From assembly GCF_000741705.1 (NCBI RefSeq), contig NZ_JGZI01000010.1, positions 682,001 through 746,000 of the forward strand: 64,000 nucleotides of DNA, read 5' to 3'. Under the pieces are notes generated by a model. The model was given only the letters and a program-made list of their open reading frames with translations. It was not told where the DNA came from and did no database searches. Within the stretch, counting starts at the first letter, position 1, and each line of letters starts with the position of its first letter. The translations under genes were made by a program, and so were the position numbers. Positions 37,251-46,432 of this stretch are shown here, one piece after another. This DNA comes from Bifidobacterium psychraerophilum (lineage in GTDB: Bacteria > Actinomycetota > Actinomycetes > Actinomycetales > Bifidobacteriaceae).

Positions 37251-40200
37251 TCAGCTGAGGATGTTGGCGGTGGTTTCGGCTCGGTGGGCCTGGTAGTACG
37301 GGCGTACCGCGAACACCAGAAACAGTGTGGCGAGCACCAACAGGACGAGGATGCCCACACCCCCGGTGTACGGCAGGTTCGCCAGGGAGTGCGCCGGGTC
37401 GGCCACCATCACCGCGCGACCATCCCGGGACACGAAGGCCAGGCCGGTGCCATGGGTGCGATACGAGGCCAAGGTCACCTCACTGGCGTCGGTGTTCCAC
37501 ACCGGGAGCACCTCCACCATGAAGGCCGGCACCTTGAAATACCCCGACGGAGCCACACTCTCCCCCAACGAGAGCGCACGAGCCTCCACACCCAGTATGT
37601 TGAGCGTGCCGTCCGTGTGGGAGAAGACCTCACTGAGCACGCCGGTGTCGCCGGGCACCGCCAATCGGTACACGCCGTCCGACAGTCTCGTGAACCGCAG
37701 AACCTGCCCGTCGCGCGTCACCTCGAAGCCCGCGCCACCAAGCTTCCTCGACACATCGTCCTTGTCGACCTTCACCAGGTCCAACCCGAACACATACGCA
37801 TGAGCCGTCGCGCTTTTGGACTCCACGCCCGGGCCCGCATCATCCCAACCCGGGGATACCCCTGCTACCCGTGAGCGGGTCAGGGTCGCCGTGTTCACAT
37901 TCGGATGCAAACCCCCACCACCCGGAGCGGACAGGGACGCGCCCGTATTCAACACCGCCGCATACCGGATACGGATCAGCGAACCCACCGGAACACCGGC
38001 CTTGTTCGTCGTACCCGAGGAACCGTTGTCCCCGGCGAACAAGGCCTTCAACCCATCCACCGACACCGTCTGACCAGACACGGACACCATCAAACCCGGC
38101 GTGCCCGTCACATCCGTATCCGGGGAAGGCACATCCATCAACACCCGCACCGATGACGCGGCAGGCAAGGTCAAGCCCGCATCTGCCACATCGGACAGGG
38201 CGAACACGTAAGAGGAGTACGGCAAAGAAGCAAAGGACGACAGGTCGGGCACCTGGAGCGCGATCTCATACTCCACCTGACTCCCCAGGTCGAAACCATC
38301 CATACCCGCATCATTGAGCACACGCTTCGAGACATCCAACACCGAAGTCTTCAACGAAGCACGACCCAACCTCGGCTTGCCCTTGACACCGGCATCGGCG
38401 AAATCCACCATACGGCCATCACCACCGTCCAACGCCGGGTTGAAGACCCTGGTGCCCACGATGATCGGCAGGGAACCACCAGACGCCTGACTATCATCCA
38501 CCACCAAATACAAGCCAGGACCAGACACCGGCAACACCACCGTCGACAGGGAAGAGAACGTGCCCGCCGGCAGGCTGCCCGCCACCGGCCCCAGGGACCC
38601 AGTGTCACCCGCCAACGCCTGGGCGAACAACTGCAGACTGCCCGCATACAGACTGAACGCACTGGTCACATCATCACTCAACGGGCTGGTCGGATACCCC
38701 AACCAATGCGACCCCACCCAACCGATGGGATTACCCGCATCCACACCCACACCACCCGCCACACCAGCAGCAGCCAGAAGCGCCGACACCAACCCAGCAG
38801 GAGTCGTCAACTTCACCGACCCGAGCGCACCCGTATGATCGAACACCGTATCCGCATAATCACCGATTTTGTACGCTTTCAACCCGCCCGACGTGACACC
38901 CGTCACCTCAATGCCATACGAGGGAGGAACCTGCACCTTCCAGCCCGTGATCGTGGCCTTCACCGGCTCCGTCGCCCTATTCGTCAACCCGACCGTGGCA
39001 CTGCCATCCTCTTGACCCCACACATACAGGTCATAATCTTTCGTGGCATCCGGCATCAGAGTCTCAGGCAAGGCCATATTGCCGCCAGCACTCGTACGAC
39101 CAGAACCCAACACCATGGAGGTAACCGGATCCACAATCTTCCAACCCATGTCCGAGCCCAGATCAGAACTACCCGACAGACTCAACATCCGCGAACCCGC
39201 AGCACCCGACACCGAAGCCGACCACGAATCCAGCTGCTTGCCCGACTCCACATAGGTCAACCGCAAATCACCAGACATACTCTGACCCTGATCGCCACTA
39301 TCCGCCGACAACACCAACCCATCAAGACCCAAACGAACAGCAGGACGCAAACCCATAGTAGAGAGAAATACGTTGTGATAGTCGACGGAACCGATATCAC
39401 GTACATAGAACGCCCAGAAGGGGTCGCTCCATCTAGGAGAACGCAACCAAGAGCCAGAAGCACCATTAGCGCAACTATATGAAGGACATGCAGAATTTCC
39501 AGCATTTACACTAGTCGTTGTGTAGTCAAAATACTTGTTCATATCACCGATGGATAGTGGAAACGCACGGTATTGATTCGATGAAGGGGAAAACGGCGTA
39601 GCTGTAGGCTCACTACCAGCGCTGCACCCGATCGAGTACGGTGCCGTGCACACGCCCTCCACCGGGGCCACACGAATTAGAGACTGTTCGAATGAGGAAT
39701 AATTCTGCGCCCCCACAGCATCCGACACCTGGGCCAGATTTGACTGATACGCACCCGTAGCACTATCAAAAGAATGACCGCCAATGTACGAGCCATACGT
39801 ATCAAACGGGAAACCAGCGGTCACTGTGTCATCGGCCCACAACAAGGCCTCATTCGCCGCAATCGCTGTCGTAGACGACGCCGAATAATTCGCCACCAGC
39901 CCTGGCACAGAATAAATTGACCTGCCGGACTCACTAGCTATTTCGCCTATCGCCAGAGTCTTGTACCCACCCGAAACCGACGCACCACCATAGGTGCCCG
40001 TATTGCCCTGCTTGCCGAACACGATCCGACGCGTATTCACCCAACCATCCGCATATATTCCCGGCGTCTCATTATCCTTATCCACCACCGGAAGCGCACC
40101 CGCATTCAATGTGCTGAAATACCCGTCAGGCCCCAGATCAACAGGAGCAGCAGACGCCCGATCCACCGGCAGCGCCACCAGCACAAGAGGCAGGACCAGG

Positions 40201-40322
40201 AACAACGACAGCAGGAAGGCAACTACTCGCCCCCCCCCCCCCGCGACGGGCACCAAGCGAACAGACGCATAACGACCAACACGATCAGACACACGAGGAC
40301 CAATAGCACGCAAGCCACCCAT
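37251..40322 (-). CDS. large LPxTG-type surface/pilus-like protein, phase-variable N-terminus
   Basis: 1023 aa. A leader of about 60 residues has a Gly tract (VPVAGGGGRVV) encoded by 13 consecutive G, then the signal core VAFLLSLFLVLPLVLVALPV and cleavage near RASA-AP. Residues about 70-340 hold a DUF6273-like domain (GSWLRSPRWSDPFWAFYVRD and GLRPAVRLGLDGL). The middle has Ig/isopeptide-like domains with many Gly/Ser/Val strands, and a SpaA-like prealbumin domain lies near the end (LGGAGFEVTRDGQVLRF). It ends with the sortase motif LPYTG, a hydrophobic helix and a basic tail. ATG 40322 has GGCGGGAG upstream. Likely wall-anchored adhesin; ligand unknown. Confidence 0.85.
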   Translation of the reverse strand: MGGLRAIGPRVSDRVGRYASVRLVPVAGGGGRVVAFLLSLFLVLPLVLVALPVDRASAAPVDLGPDGYFSTLNAGALPVVDKDNETPGIYADGWVNTRRIVFGKQGNTGTYGGASVSGGYKTLAIGEIASESGRSIYSVPGLVANYSASSTTAIAANEALLWADDTVTAGFPFDTYGSYIGGHSFDSATGAYQSNLAQVSDAVGAQNYSSFEQSLIRVAPVEGVCTAPYSIGCSAGSEPTATPFSPSSNQYRAFPLSIGDMNKYFDYTTTSVNAGNSACPSYSCANGASGSWLRSPRWSDPFWAFYVRDIGSVDYHNVFLSTMGLRPAVRLGLDGLVLSADSGDQGQSMSGDLRLTYVESGKQLDSWSASVSGAAGSRMLSLSGSSDLGSDMGWKIVDPVTSMVLGSGRTSAGGNMALPETLMPDATKDYDLYVWGQEDGSATVGLTNRATEPVKATITGWKVQVPPSYGIEVTGVTSGGLKAYKIGDYADTVFDHTGALGSVKLTTPAGLVSALLAAAGVAGGVGVDAGNPIGWVGSHWLGYPTSPLSDDVTSAFSLYAGSLQLFAQALAGDTGSLGPVAGSLPAGTFSSLSTVVLPVSGPGLYLVVDDSQASGGSLPIIVGTRVFNPALDGGDGRMVDFADAGVKGKPRLGRASLKTSVLDVSKRVLNDAGMDGFDLGSQVEYEIALQVPDLSSFASLPYSSYVFALSDVADAGLTLPAASSVRVLMDVPSPDTDVTGTPGLMVSVSGQTVSVDGLKALFAGDNGSSGTTNKAGVPVGSLIRIRYAAVLNTGASLSAPGGGGLHPNVNTATLTRSRVAGVSPGWDDAGPGVESKSATAHAYVFGLDLVKVDKDDVSRKLGGAGFEVTRDGQVLRFTRLSDGVYRLAVPGDTGVLSEVFSHTDGTLNILGVEARALSLGESVAPSGYFKVPAFMVEVLPVWNTDASEVTLASYRTHGTGLAFVSRDGRAVMVADPAHSLANLPYTGGVGILVLLVLATLFLVFAVRPYYQAHRAETTANILS
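40230..40242. repeat. poly-C/poly-G tract of 13 bases inside the surface-protein gene
   Basis: Thirteen C on the plus strand (G in the coding strand) at codons 27-31 of the surface protein, before the signal peptide core. In this sequence the frame is open (ON). Loss or gain of one base would shift the frame and stop translation early. Confidence 0.9.
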
Positions 40323-40434
40323 ACGAACACTCCCGCCTCAACACCGTTCCCCTGACGACGGCAATCCCATCAGCCGAGGTGTCGGGTTGCAGAGCATTCC
40401 CAACAGCCACACCGTCCACAGGAAAACACATGAC

Positions 40435-40464
40435 CATACAATATGAACAACATCATACAGTATG
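40435..40464. promoter_or_regulatory. paired palindromes upstream of the surface-protein gene
   Basis: CATACAATATG (40435-40445) and CATACAGTATG (40454-40464), 19 bases apart, about 115-140 bases ahead of the start codon. On the minus strand they overlap possible TGTACA and TATTGT promoter hexamers. Looks like a two-site operator/promoter region. Confidence 0.4.
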
Positions 40465-41019
40465 TACACATTAATGTTTCGCGACAGCAATTCACGCGCA
40501 TGGAGCACGCAGTACAGGCCGGAGGCCAATGCACGAGCCTCACAGGCCGGCAGCGATCTACAGGCCCTCGTCAAACCCGCAGGCCCGGCAAGGCGCACTT
40601 CCCCACCAGCACACCACAACAAGAACGATGCATACGCCATCACACCCGTCATCACGCTCAACGCACACACTCACTGCGCCCAATCATCGCGCCGTTCGGC
40701 GCGCCACATCCTCCAACCCAATACCGACCCTCGACGCTGCTTATGTGCACCAGAACACTGTAGCCACCTGCCGGCAACTTCAAGACCTATATTCCAAAGA
40801 TCCGATGCATGGAGTCATTGCTTTCATTCAATACATACAGGGTGCAAGCACGCGTCAAGGGACCTATAGCCACGAGCCCGTCAATAAAGCCGTAACGCCA
40901 TTCAAGAAGTGGAACGAACCACAGATGCGGCATCAAGCACAACCCGGCAATATTCCCGCATTTCCAACCGTTCAAGGCGATTGGCTGTGGGACTCAATTC
41001 TCTTCTGAGGCGGGGTATG
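40465..41019. other. no recognised gene
   Basis: Frames on both strands are open but composition is low-complexity and matches no family; upstream region of the surface-protein gene and downstream region of the GNAT at 41020. Confidence 0.4.
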
Positions 41020-41433
41020 TCAGTCTGCGAAGTTGTTGTTGACGGTTTGCATGGCGACGCCGTCCTGCATGATGCTGAATCCATGCTGCTGGTAGAACGA
41101 GGCGTTCCTGCTTTCTTCAGGCATGACTTCAACGTAGAGATAGTCCTCGTAATGGTCTTTGACCATTGTCATCAGATGCCCGGCTATACCGTGACCCTGG
41201 TATTCGGGATCGACCAGCACATAATGCACGTAGGCGGTCATGCACCCGTCATCAAGCACGCGTACCAGCCCGGCCAGGCGTCCACCCTCCCACGCGCTGA
41301 ACACCATCGAAGACCCCATAAGTGCGTCATACAGATGATTCGGATAATCGGCGGACACCCAGCCCACGGAAGCGAACAACCGCCGCACGTCATCCTTGGT
41401 GAAGTCCCGTTCCGTGGTGTACGTGATATCCAT
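41020..41433 (-). CDS. GNAT family N-acetyltransferase
   Basis: 137 aa from ATG 41433. VGWVSADYPNHLYDAL, AWEGGRLAGLVRVLDDG, the acetyl-CoA block VLVDPEYQGHGIAGHLMTMV (YQGxGIG type, here GIA) and FYQQHGFSIMQDGVAMQTV. Close in pattern to small YhbS/PanZ-like acetyltransferases. A hairpin CCTTCCA/TGGAAGG (41512-41530) lies upstream. Confidence 0.87.
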   Translation of the reverse strand: MDITYTTERDFTKDDVRRLFASVGWVSADYPNHLYDALMGSSMVFSAWEGGRLAGLVRVLDDGCMTAYVHYVLVDPEYQGHGIAGHLMTMVKDHYEDYLYVEVMPEESRNASFYQQHGFSIMQDGVAMQTVNNNFAD

Positions 41434-41637
41434 TGCAGCCTGTTTCCTGTTCGTAGGTGTCGTAGGTATGGAACCGCCAACACTAATAGCCGGGGCCAAG
41501 TACCGCCACACCCTTCCAGACTATGGAAGGCACACACTCCCGCCTCGCTTTCAGCCCTATCTAGCGCGCTTCGCAGCCCATTGGGTGGGGCGCACAGGGA
41601 TACCGGAGACCGGGACTTGCGTGAGATACTGCTTGCA

Positions 41638-42161
41638 ATGAATGATTGGCCCGCTGCTCAACCGCTTGATACCACCAGGCTTTTCCTGAAACCCCTGAGT
41701 GTGGCCGATGCACAGGAAATGTCCCATGTGCTTGGCGATACCAGCCTGTATCGACACATCGGCGGAACACCACCGACGCTGCAGCAGCTGACCGAGCGAT
41801 ACACCCGGCAGTCGCTCGGACACTCCCCCGATGGAGAACAGGGCTGGCTGAACTGGATTGTCCGCCGACAGGATACCGACAGGGCCGTCGGCTTCGTGCA
41901 GTCACCCTGCTTCATTCCGGCGAATCCCGTAGCGCCGAAATCGCCTGGATGATCGCCCCTCAGCATCAGGGTCTCGGTTATGCCAAGGAAGCCGCGCGCC
42001 GGATGGTGGACTGGCTCATCTCAGAGGGAACGAGCACCCTCATCGCCCACATCCACCCGATGAATCAAGCTTCAGTGGCGGTGGCACGCAAACTGGGCAT
42101 GCACGCGACCACAACCATCATCGACGATGAAGTACGTTGGGAAGCATCACTGCCGCGATGA
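41638..42161 (+). pseudogene. frameshifted GNAT acetyltransferase
   Basis: The first frame gives MNDWPAAQPLDTTRLFLKPL...DTDRAVGFVQ; the second continues TLLHSGESRSAEIAWMIAPQ followed by HQGLGYAKEAARRMVDWLIS, the RimL-type acetyl-CoA motif, to a stop at 42161. The break lies near 41900-41905 and needs a one- or two-base change to restore one protein of about 174 aa. Either a true pseudogene or a sequencing error. Confidence 0.75.
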
Positions 42162-42246
42162 CCCTGCAATCCAAGAGTCAGCCGTGATGGAACCACCCGA
42201 TTGGGCATCTCCGAGGGGATAACACTCCATCCCGAGGAACGGCTGT

Positions 42247-42459
42247 TCAGAAGTAGAAGAGCTCCTCGAACTTGACATTCAGCGCGGTGCACAGGATCAG
42301 CGCGAGCTTGGCCGTGGGGCTGAACTGACCTGTTTCTATGGAGCTGATGGTGTTGCGCGACGTCCCTACCAACCCGGCAAGTTCCGCCTGGGACAGACCC
42401 GCTTGCTTGCGCAAGACCTTGAGATTGTTATGCAGAACAAGATCGGCGCCACCGCTCAT
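42247..42459 (-). CDS. XRE-family HTH regulator
   Basis: 70 aa: NLKVLRKQAGLSQAELAGLV then GTSRNTISSIETGQFSPTAK, a complete Cro/CI helix-turn-helix with the family ending LNVKFEELFYF. ATG 42459 overlaps the stop of the membrane-protein gene upstream (ATGA). Such small XRE proteins usually repress their own two-gene operon; a matching palindrome lies ahead of the first gene. Confidence 0.9.
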   Translation of the reverse strand: MSGGADLVLHNNLKVLRKQAGLSQAELAGLVGTSRNTISSIETGQFSPTAKLALILCTALNVKFEELFYF

Positions 42460-42776
42460 GCCGTCACGCCGATCATGTAAGCGACTATGAAAGCAACCGC
42501 AAGAAGCAACGTAACGATGGACAGCACCAGGTAACGAGCATTCCGGGTGAACCGGTACAGAGGCACCCACTTGACGGAGAGGAACGCGAAGAACAGAGCC
42601 CACAATGGCAGTGAGTATGTCACATCGACCCCACGCAGCAGATTGAATGCGTTGATTATGACGAATGCTGCGGCGAATGCCAACTCTCCAGCATAGCGTC
42701 CCCGGTCCCCGGAATACAACAGCCCCTCGTCGCTTCCTTCCTTGCGGCTCCTGTTCAGTATCTCGTTCCTATCCAT
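42456..42776 (-). CDS. small membrane protein (DUF6442-like) paired with XRE regulator
   Basis: 106 aa from ATG 42776. MDRNEILNRSRKEGSDEGLL and YSGDRGRYAGELAFAAAF match the start of the DUF6442-type proteins, followed by two to three membrane helices (about 28-45, 53-72, 80-105). Family function unknown; it often precedes a small XRE regulator as here. Confidence 0.78.
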   Translation of the reverse strand: MDRNEILNRSRKEGSDEGLLYSGDRGRYAGELAFAAAFVIINAFNLLRGVDVTYSLPLWALFFAFLSVKWVPLYRFTRNARYLVLSIVTLLLAVAFIVAYMIGVTA

Positions 42777-42803
42777 GACGCACCTCCAATATTCTGACAA
42801 TAA

Positions 42804-42837
42804 AACTTGGCAAAATAAGCATATGACATGCCAAGTT
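42804..42837. promoter_or_regulatory. operator-like inverted repeat of the XRE operon
   Basis: AACTTGGCA (42804-42812) and TGCCAAGTT (42829-42837) are perfect inverted repeats; a third half-site-like AACTTGTCA follows at 42838-42846. Located just upstream of the membrane-protein start, fitting autorepression by the XRE protein. Confidence 0.6.
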
Positions 42838-43092
42838 AACTTGTCAAATCGAAAGGAAATGTGCCCACCGGGTATATCCGGCCCGATTCTGCTACAGTGC
42901 CAAGCAATCACATGCGCACCCTCCCAATCCGACGACCTTGAATGCGGCGTTCCAGTGATGAGGGTGGGTGCGGGGCGGATCCCCAGTATGGAAACATGGG
43001 ACGATTCGAGGGAGAGGGATTTCGGTATAGAGGAGATCGAACTTCGCCCGTGGACGGCGTGCTACCATATCCAGTCAGAACCCGCTTGGGTC

Positions 43093-43134
43093 CCCGGACG
43101 ATGGTCAAGTACCCGGACAGCGACAAGACTTGCC
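43093..43134 (+). promoter_or_regulatory. guanidine-III (ykkC-III) riboswitch
   Basis: CCCCGGACGATGGTCAAGT, then ACCCGGACAGCGACAAGACTTGCC, matches the class III guanidine aptamer: CCGGACGA, ACCCGG, then GACAAGAC with CAAG/CTTG pairing and CCGG/CCGG forming the pseudoknot. It ends at the GAAAGG ribosome site of the SMR gene, 12 bases before ATG 43147, so ligand binding should control translation. Confidence 0.88.
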
Positions 43135-43146
43135 GAAAGGTCAGTC

Positions 43147-43464
43147 ATGTTCGCATGGGTCGTTCTCATCATTTCCGGCATATTCGAATCCGTATGGGCC
43201 ACAGCCCTGGGCAAGTCCGAGGGACTGTCCAAAGCAGTGCCGGATATCATCTTCATCGTCGGCTTGATACTGAGCATGGCCGGTCTTGCCTATGCCATGC
43301 GCGACATCCCCGCCAGCACCGCATATGCCGTGTGGGTCGGTATCGGGGCGGCCCTCACCGTTATCTATGCCATGCTTTCCGGCGATGAGACATTCAGCCT
43401 GCTGCGGGTGCTGTTGATCTGCGGTCTGGTCGCCTGCGTGATCGGGCTCAAACTGGCCCACTGA
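43147..43464 (+). CDS. gdx: SMR-family guanidinium exporter (Gdx/SugE type)
   Basis: 105 aa, four membrane helices. MFAWVVLIISGIFESVWATA has the essential membrane Glu14; TAYAVWVGIGAALTVIYAML and the short ending IGLKLAH fit the Gdx/SugE subgroup of small multidrug resistance proteins, proton-coupled guanidinium antiporters. Loop GKSEGLSKAVP is the family loop. The guanidine-III riboswitch directly upstream gives strong support for guanidinium as substrate. Confidence 0.93.
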   Translation: MFAWVVLIISGIFESVWATALGKSEGLSKAVPDIIFIVGLILSMAGLAYAMRDIPASTAYAVWVGIGAALTVIYAMLSGDETFSLLRVLLICGLVACVIGLKLAH

Positions 43465-43514
43465 AGGGGCCATGGACCAGCAAGCCATTGCATAATCAGG
43501 AATCGAGGTTCCAC

Positions 43515-44042
43515 ATGAACGACATCACCTTCACCACATGCACCTTGGAGGATATGGACAGATTACGCTCGCTGTGCGTAGACACCTTCAGCGACACCTT
43601 CGCCAAGGACAACAGCACCCAGGATATGGATGCATATCTGGAACGTTCATTCTCCCAGGAACGAATGCGTTCGGAGCTGTCCAATCCCGAATCCACCTTC
43701 ATCATGGCCTGCGTGGATGGCGTGCCCGCAGGATACATGAAACTCAACACCGGGAGGGCGCAGACCGAAACCATGGGCGATGACACGATGGAGATCGAAC
43801 GGCTCTATATCCTCAACCGATTCAAACGGCATGGACTGGGCACCGCCCTCATCCAACAGGCTGAAAACGCGGCCATGGCACAAGGCGCACCAACCATCTG
43901 GCTTGGCGTATGGGAGCACAACGAGCCCGCAAAGCGGTTCTATACCAGGATGGGGTTCATCACAACGGGGCAACATGTCTTCATGCTCGGCGATGACCGA
44001 CAGATCGACCACATCATGCGCAAAGGGATTCAACGCGCCTGA
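43515..44042 (+). CDS. GNAT family N-acetyltransferase
   Basis: 175 aa from ATG 43515 with GAGG upstream. DTFSDTFAKDNSTQDMDAYL is the start typical of the PaiA/BltD-type spermidine/polyamine acetyltransferases; EIERLYILNRFKRHGLGTAL holds the acetyl-CoA loop, then WLGVWEHNEPAKRFYTRMGF. PaiA-like function (polyamine N-acetylation) is a family-based guess. Follows gdx on the same strand, 50 bases apart. Confidence 0.87.
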   Translation: MNDITFTTCTLEDMDRLRSLCVDTFSDTFAKDNSTQDMDAYLERSFSQERMRSELSNPESTFIMACVDGVPAGYMKLNTGRAQTETMGDDTMEIERLYILNRFKRHGLGTALIQQAENAAMAQGAPTIWLGVWEHNEPAKRFYTRMGFITTGQHVFMLGDDRQIDHIMRKGIQRA

Positions 44043-44193
44043 AGCGATCGACACCGTGCCACTGACACATTCACACTTCGGATTCGACGTGCGGATTCGG
44101 TACGGATTCGACATTCGGATTCACAGGACGCGGTTCGCGCCTGCACCCGAGGCGAAGCGGGAATACCTGAGCATGAAAGCAAGTTGACCAGAT

Positions 44194-45102
44194 ATGGTGA
44201 CGACGACCGAAGTACTGAGGTATACAGCGTTCGCAGAGACCCCGAATGGCGGAAATCCAGCAGGAGTGGTGCTCGATGCGTCCGCACTCACGGATGCGGA
44301 GATGCAGGAGATCGCCGCAGCAGTGGGCTATTCGGAAACGGCCTTCGTGATGTCCTCGGCATCCTCCAGGCGCAATGAAGATTCTGGGATCGAGGGGACG
44401 GCACAGGGAAAAGCGCTTCAACACGGTTACCGCATCCGCTACTGGTCACCTGCGGCCGAGGTCCCGTTCTGTGGTCACGCAAGCGTGGCGACAGCCGTCG
44501 TCCTCGCGGAACGCGACGGAACCGGCTCCTTCGTGTTTCATACGCCCGCAGGCGACATCCCGATTGTCACCAGCCGGTCCGGTACCGCGCAGATTCAGGT
44601 CGCCATGACGAGCGTGGAACCCGGCATTCGTGAGTTCGACCCGGGCATACTGGATGCACTGCTGAACATACTCGGACTCGAAGCATCCGATATCGATCCC
44701 AGATTCCCGCCGAAGGAAGCCTTCGCGGGGAATTGGCATCCGATACTCGTGCTGAACGACGCCAACATCTTCAACCAATTCCGATTCTCGCCTCCGGCGG
44801 TCGCGGATCTCATGCGTTCACAGGGTTGGACCGGAACCGTGACCATACTGCACGAAAGCGCTCCGGATGAGTTCCAGGCCCGCAACCTCTTTCCTGTCGG
44901 TCGTATCAGCGAGGATCCGGCGACCGGTTCAGCCGCGGCCTCAACCGGTGCCTATCTCAGATCCATTGGCTATAGCCCGGCAGGCAGCCGGGTGGTGATC
45001 CACCAAGGCATGCATGTGGGACGCCCCAGCATACTGACCGCTCTGATACCCGAACAGGGCGGTATCACCGTGCTGGGCAGCGCGACGCCCATTGCAGGAT
45101 AA
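44194..45102 (+). CDS. PhzF family protein (isomerase/epimerase-like)
   Basis: 302 aa. RYTAFAETPNGGNPAGVVLD (N-terminal PhzF motif), GYSETAFVM with the catalytic Glu, WSPAAEVPFCGHASVATAVV and ISEDPATGSAAASTGAYLRS. Diaminopimelate-epimerase-like fold; members isomerise small metabolites but most, including this one, have no known substrate. A run of GGATTCG-like repeats (44071-44128) lies upstream; the ribosome site is weak. Confidence 0.92.
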   Translation: MVTTTEVLRYTAFAETPNGGNPAGVVLDASALTDAEMQEIAAAVGYSETAFVMSSASSRRNEDSGIEGTAQGKALQHGYRIRYWSPAAEVPFCGHASVATAVVLAERDGTGSFVFHTPAGDIPIVTSRSGTAQIQVAMTSVEPGIREFDPGILDALLNILGLEASDIDPRFPPKEAFAGNWHPILVLNDANIFNQFRFSPPAVADLMRSQGWTGTVTILHESAPDEFQARNLFPVGRISEDPATGSAAASTGAYLRSIGYSPAGSRVVIHQGMHVGRPSILTALIPEQGGITVLGSATPIAG

Positions 45103-45144
45103 GCAGACCTTCACCCGCTCCAGCCCACCTGCCAGGGGCCGGGC

Positions 45145-45897
45145 TCATTCAAAATCCAGCAGATCCTCATATGAGGGCAATGGATCCTCATCCGTACCCT
45201 CATCATCGTCTTGTTCTCCGTCCTGCTCCCCATTCGTTTCCCCATTCGGGTCCTCGGATTCCGATGAGTGGCGGGCCTGGTTCCACATCAGATTTATGGC
45301 TTTGCCCGCGATATCCGCCATGTCGACATCCCTGTCGAGCAGCCACTGGATCTGAAGACCGTCGAGAAGCGCCTGCATGACCCTCGCCATTTCCTCAGGC
45401 GTGAGATCCGTCTGCATCTTCTCCTTCTCCATGACCTTTCGCGCGGCGTGCCCCACGAGCAGCCGCTCGATTTTGCCTCGCTGCTTGAAGTAGCGGTGTG
45501 CGGGACTCGTGGGATCCGAAGCTTTCACGGACATATGCGCATACAACTCCACAAGACCGGGCGTCCGGCTGTTGCGCTTGACGATTTCCATAACCTGCTT
45601 GATCGACTGCTCGGGATGGCTGATGAGCTGCTTAACCCGACTGGCAAAATCAGGAAAGGATGAAGCGGCGGAGACCATGTCATTGGCGTCACGCTGTTTC
45701 AGCGCCTGCACCATCAGATCGTCCATCGAGTCGAAATAGTGCAGCACACCCACATCGGTGATGCCCACAGCCTTGGAGATCTTGGAGAGGGTGGTCTGGT
45801 TGAAGCCGTCGATCGCGATGATGGTGAGCGCGGCCTCAAGTATCTGTTTTCGCCTCGCTTTGCCCTTGGAGTATGACCCCCGGTCTCCGATTGCCAT
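45145..45897 (-). CDS. TetR family regulator
   Basis: 250 aa. The N-terminal HTH (KGKARRKQILEAALTIIAID, then TTLSKISKAVGITDVGVLHY and FDSMDDLMVQAL) is clear; the ligand domain is helical and ends in an unusual acidic tail rich in Glu/Asp (about 215-250). Transcribed away from the MarR operon; 45145 is convergent with phzF. Target genes unknown. Confidence 0.92.
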   Translation of the reverse strand: MAIGDRGSYSKGKARRKQILEAALTIIAIDGFNQTTLSKISKAVGITDVGVLHYFDSMDDLMVQALKQRDANDMVSAASSFPDFASRVKQLISHPEQSIKQVMEIVKRNSRTPGLVELYAHMSVKASDPTSPAHRYFKQRGKIERLLVGHAARKVMEKEKMQTDLTPEEMARVMQALLDGLQIQWLLDRDVDMADIAGKAINLMWNQARHSSESEDPNGETNGEQDGEQDDDEGTDEDPLPSYEDLLDFE

Positions 45898-46240
45898 AAT
45901 GCGAACGACCTCCCATAGGTAAATGAATGTAGAAAAGGCAGTATATAGGTTCCACCATTACATATTCCATGAAATAATCAGCATTCTTAACTAAAAGTGA
46001 TGTTGGACACAGCGCCTATGGACCAGCCAACGCCGTCATATCAACGTTTCCACACATCCTCAGGCGATCCGGCCATCATCACAAATCTTCAATAGCGGAG
46101 CCATACGGTGATCCGCATTGTTTGCCCAGTACAGCCCGAACCTTGAATCCGGGCGGATTCGAGGCCGTTAGGCATCGGACGCTTTCGCCTGAGGTTGAAT
46201 TTCATCACGGGGTTGACAGATAAGGGAACAAAGGATTGAC
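45898..46240. other. intergenic region, no gene seen
   Basis: Promoter region of the TetR gene on the minus strand; AT-rich around 45930-46000. No further structure recognised. Confidence 0.4.
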
Positions 46241-46299
46241 TTATTAATCGTTGACATATTAATCATTGATTTGTTAATCATTAATGTCTTGATCATTAA
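46241..46299. promoter_or_regulatory. four tandem 15-base operator-like repeats ahead of the MarR operon
   Basis: Units TTATTAATCGTTGA, CATATTAATCATTGA, TTTGTTAATCATTAA, TGTCTTGATCATTAA follow with a 15-base period; the core is TTAATCATTRA. A TTGACA hexamer at 46251-46256 falls inside. Located 135-190 bases upstream of the marR start; likely the promoter and regulator-binding region. Confidence 0.6.
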
Positions 46300-46432
46300 C
46301 CTGCCGCATACCGACTGCCTGGATGTCGTTCGCCATGTACCGGATCGATGGATGCATGCCCAGCGCGCACCATCATATCGATGCATCAGCAACGAACACA
46401 GAGCGGTCATCACCGCCGGAAAGAGGGGAACC

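Noticed and set aside
40443-41008. Several open frames upstream of the surface protein
   Set aside because: No ribosome sites, no family similarity, His/Pro/Thr-rich composition from reading a repeat-poor high-GC region.
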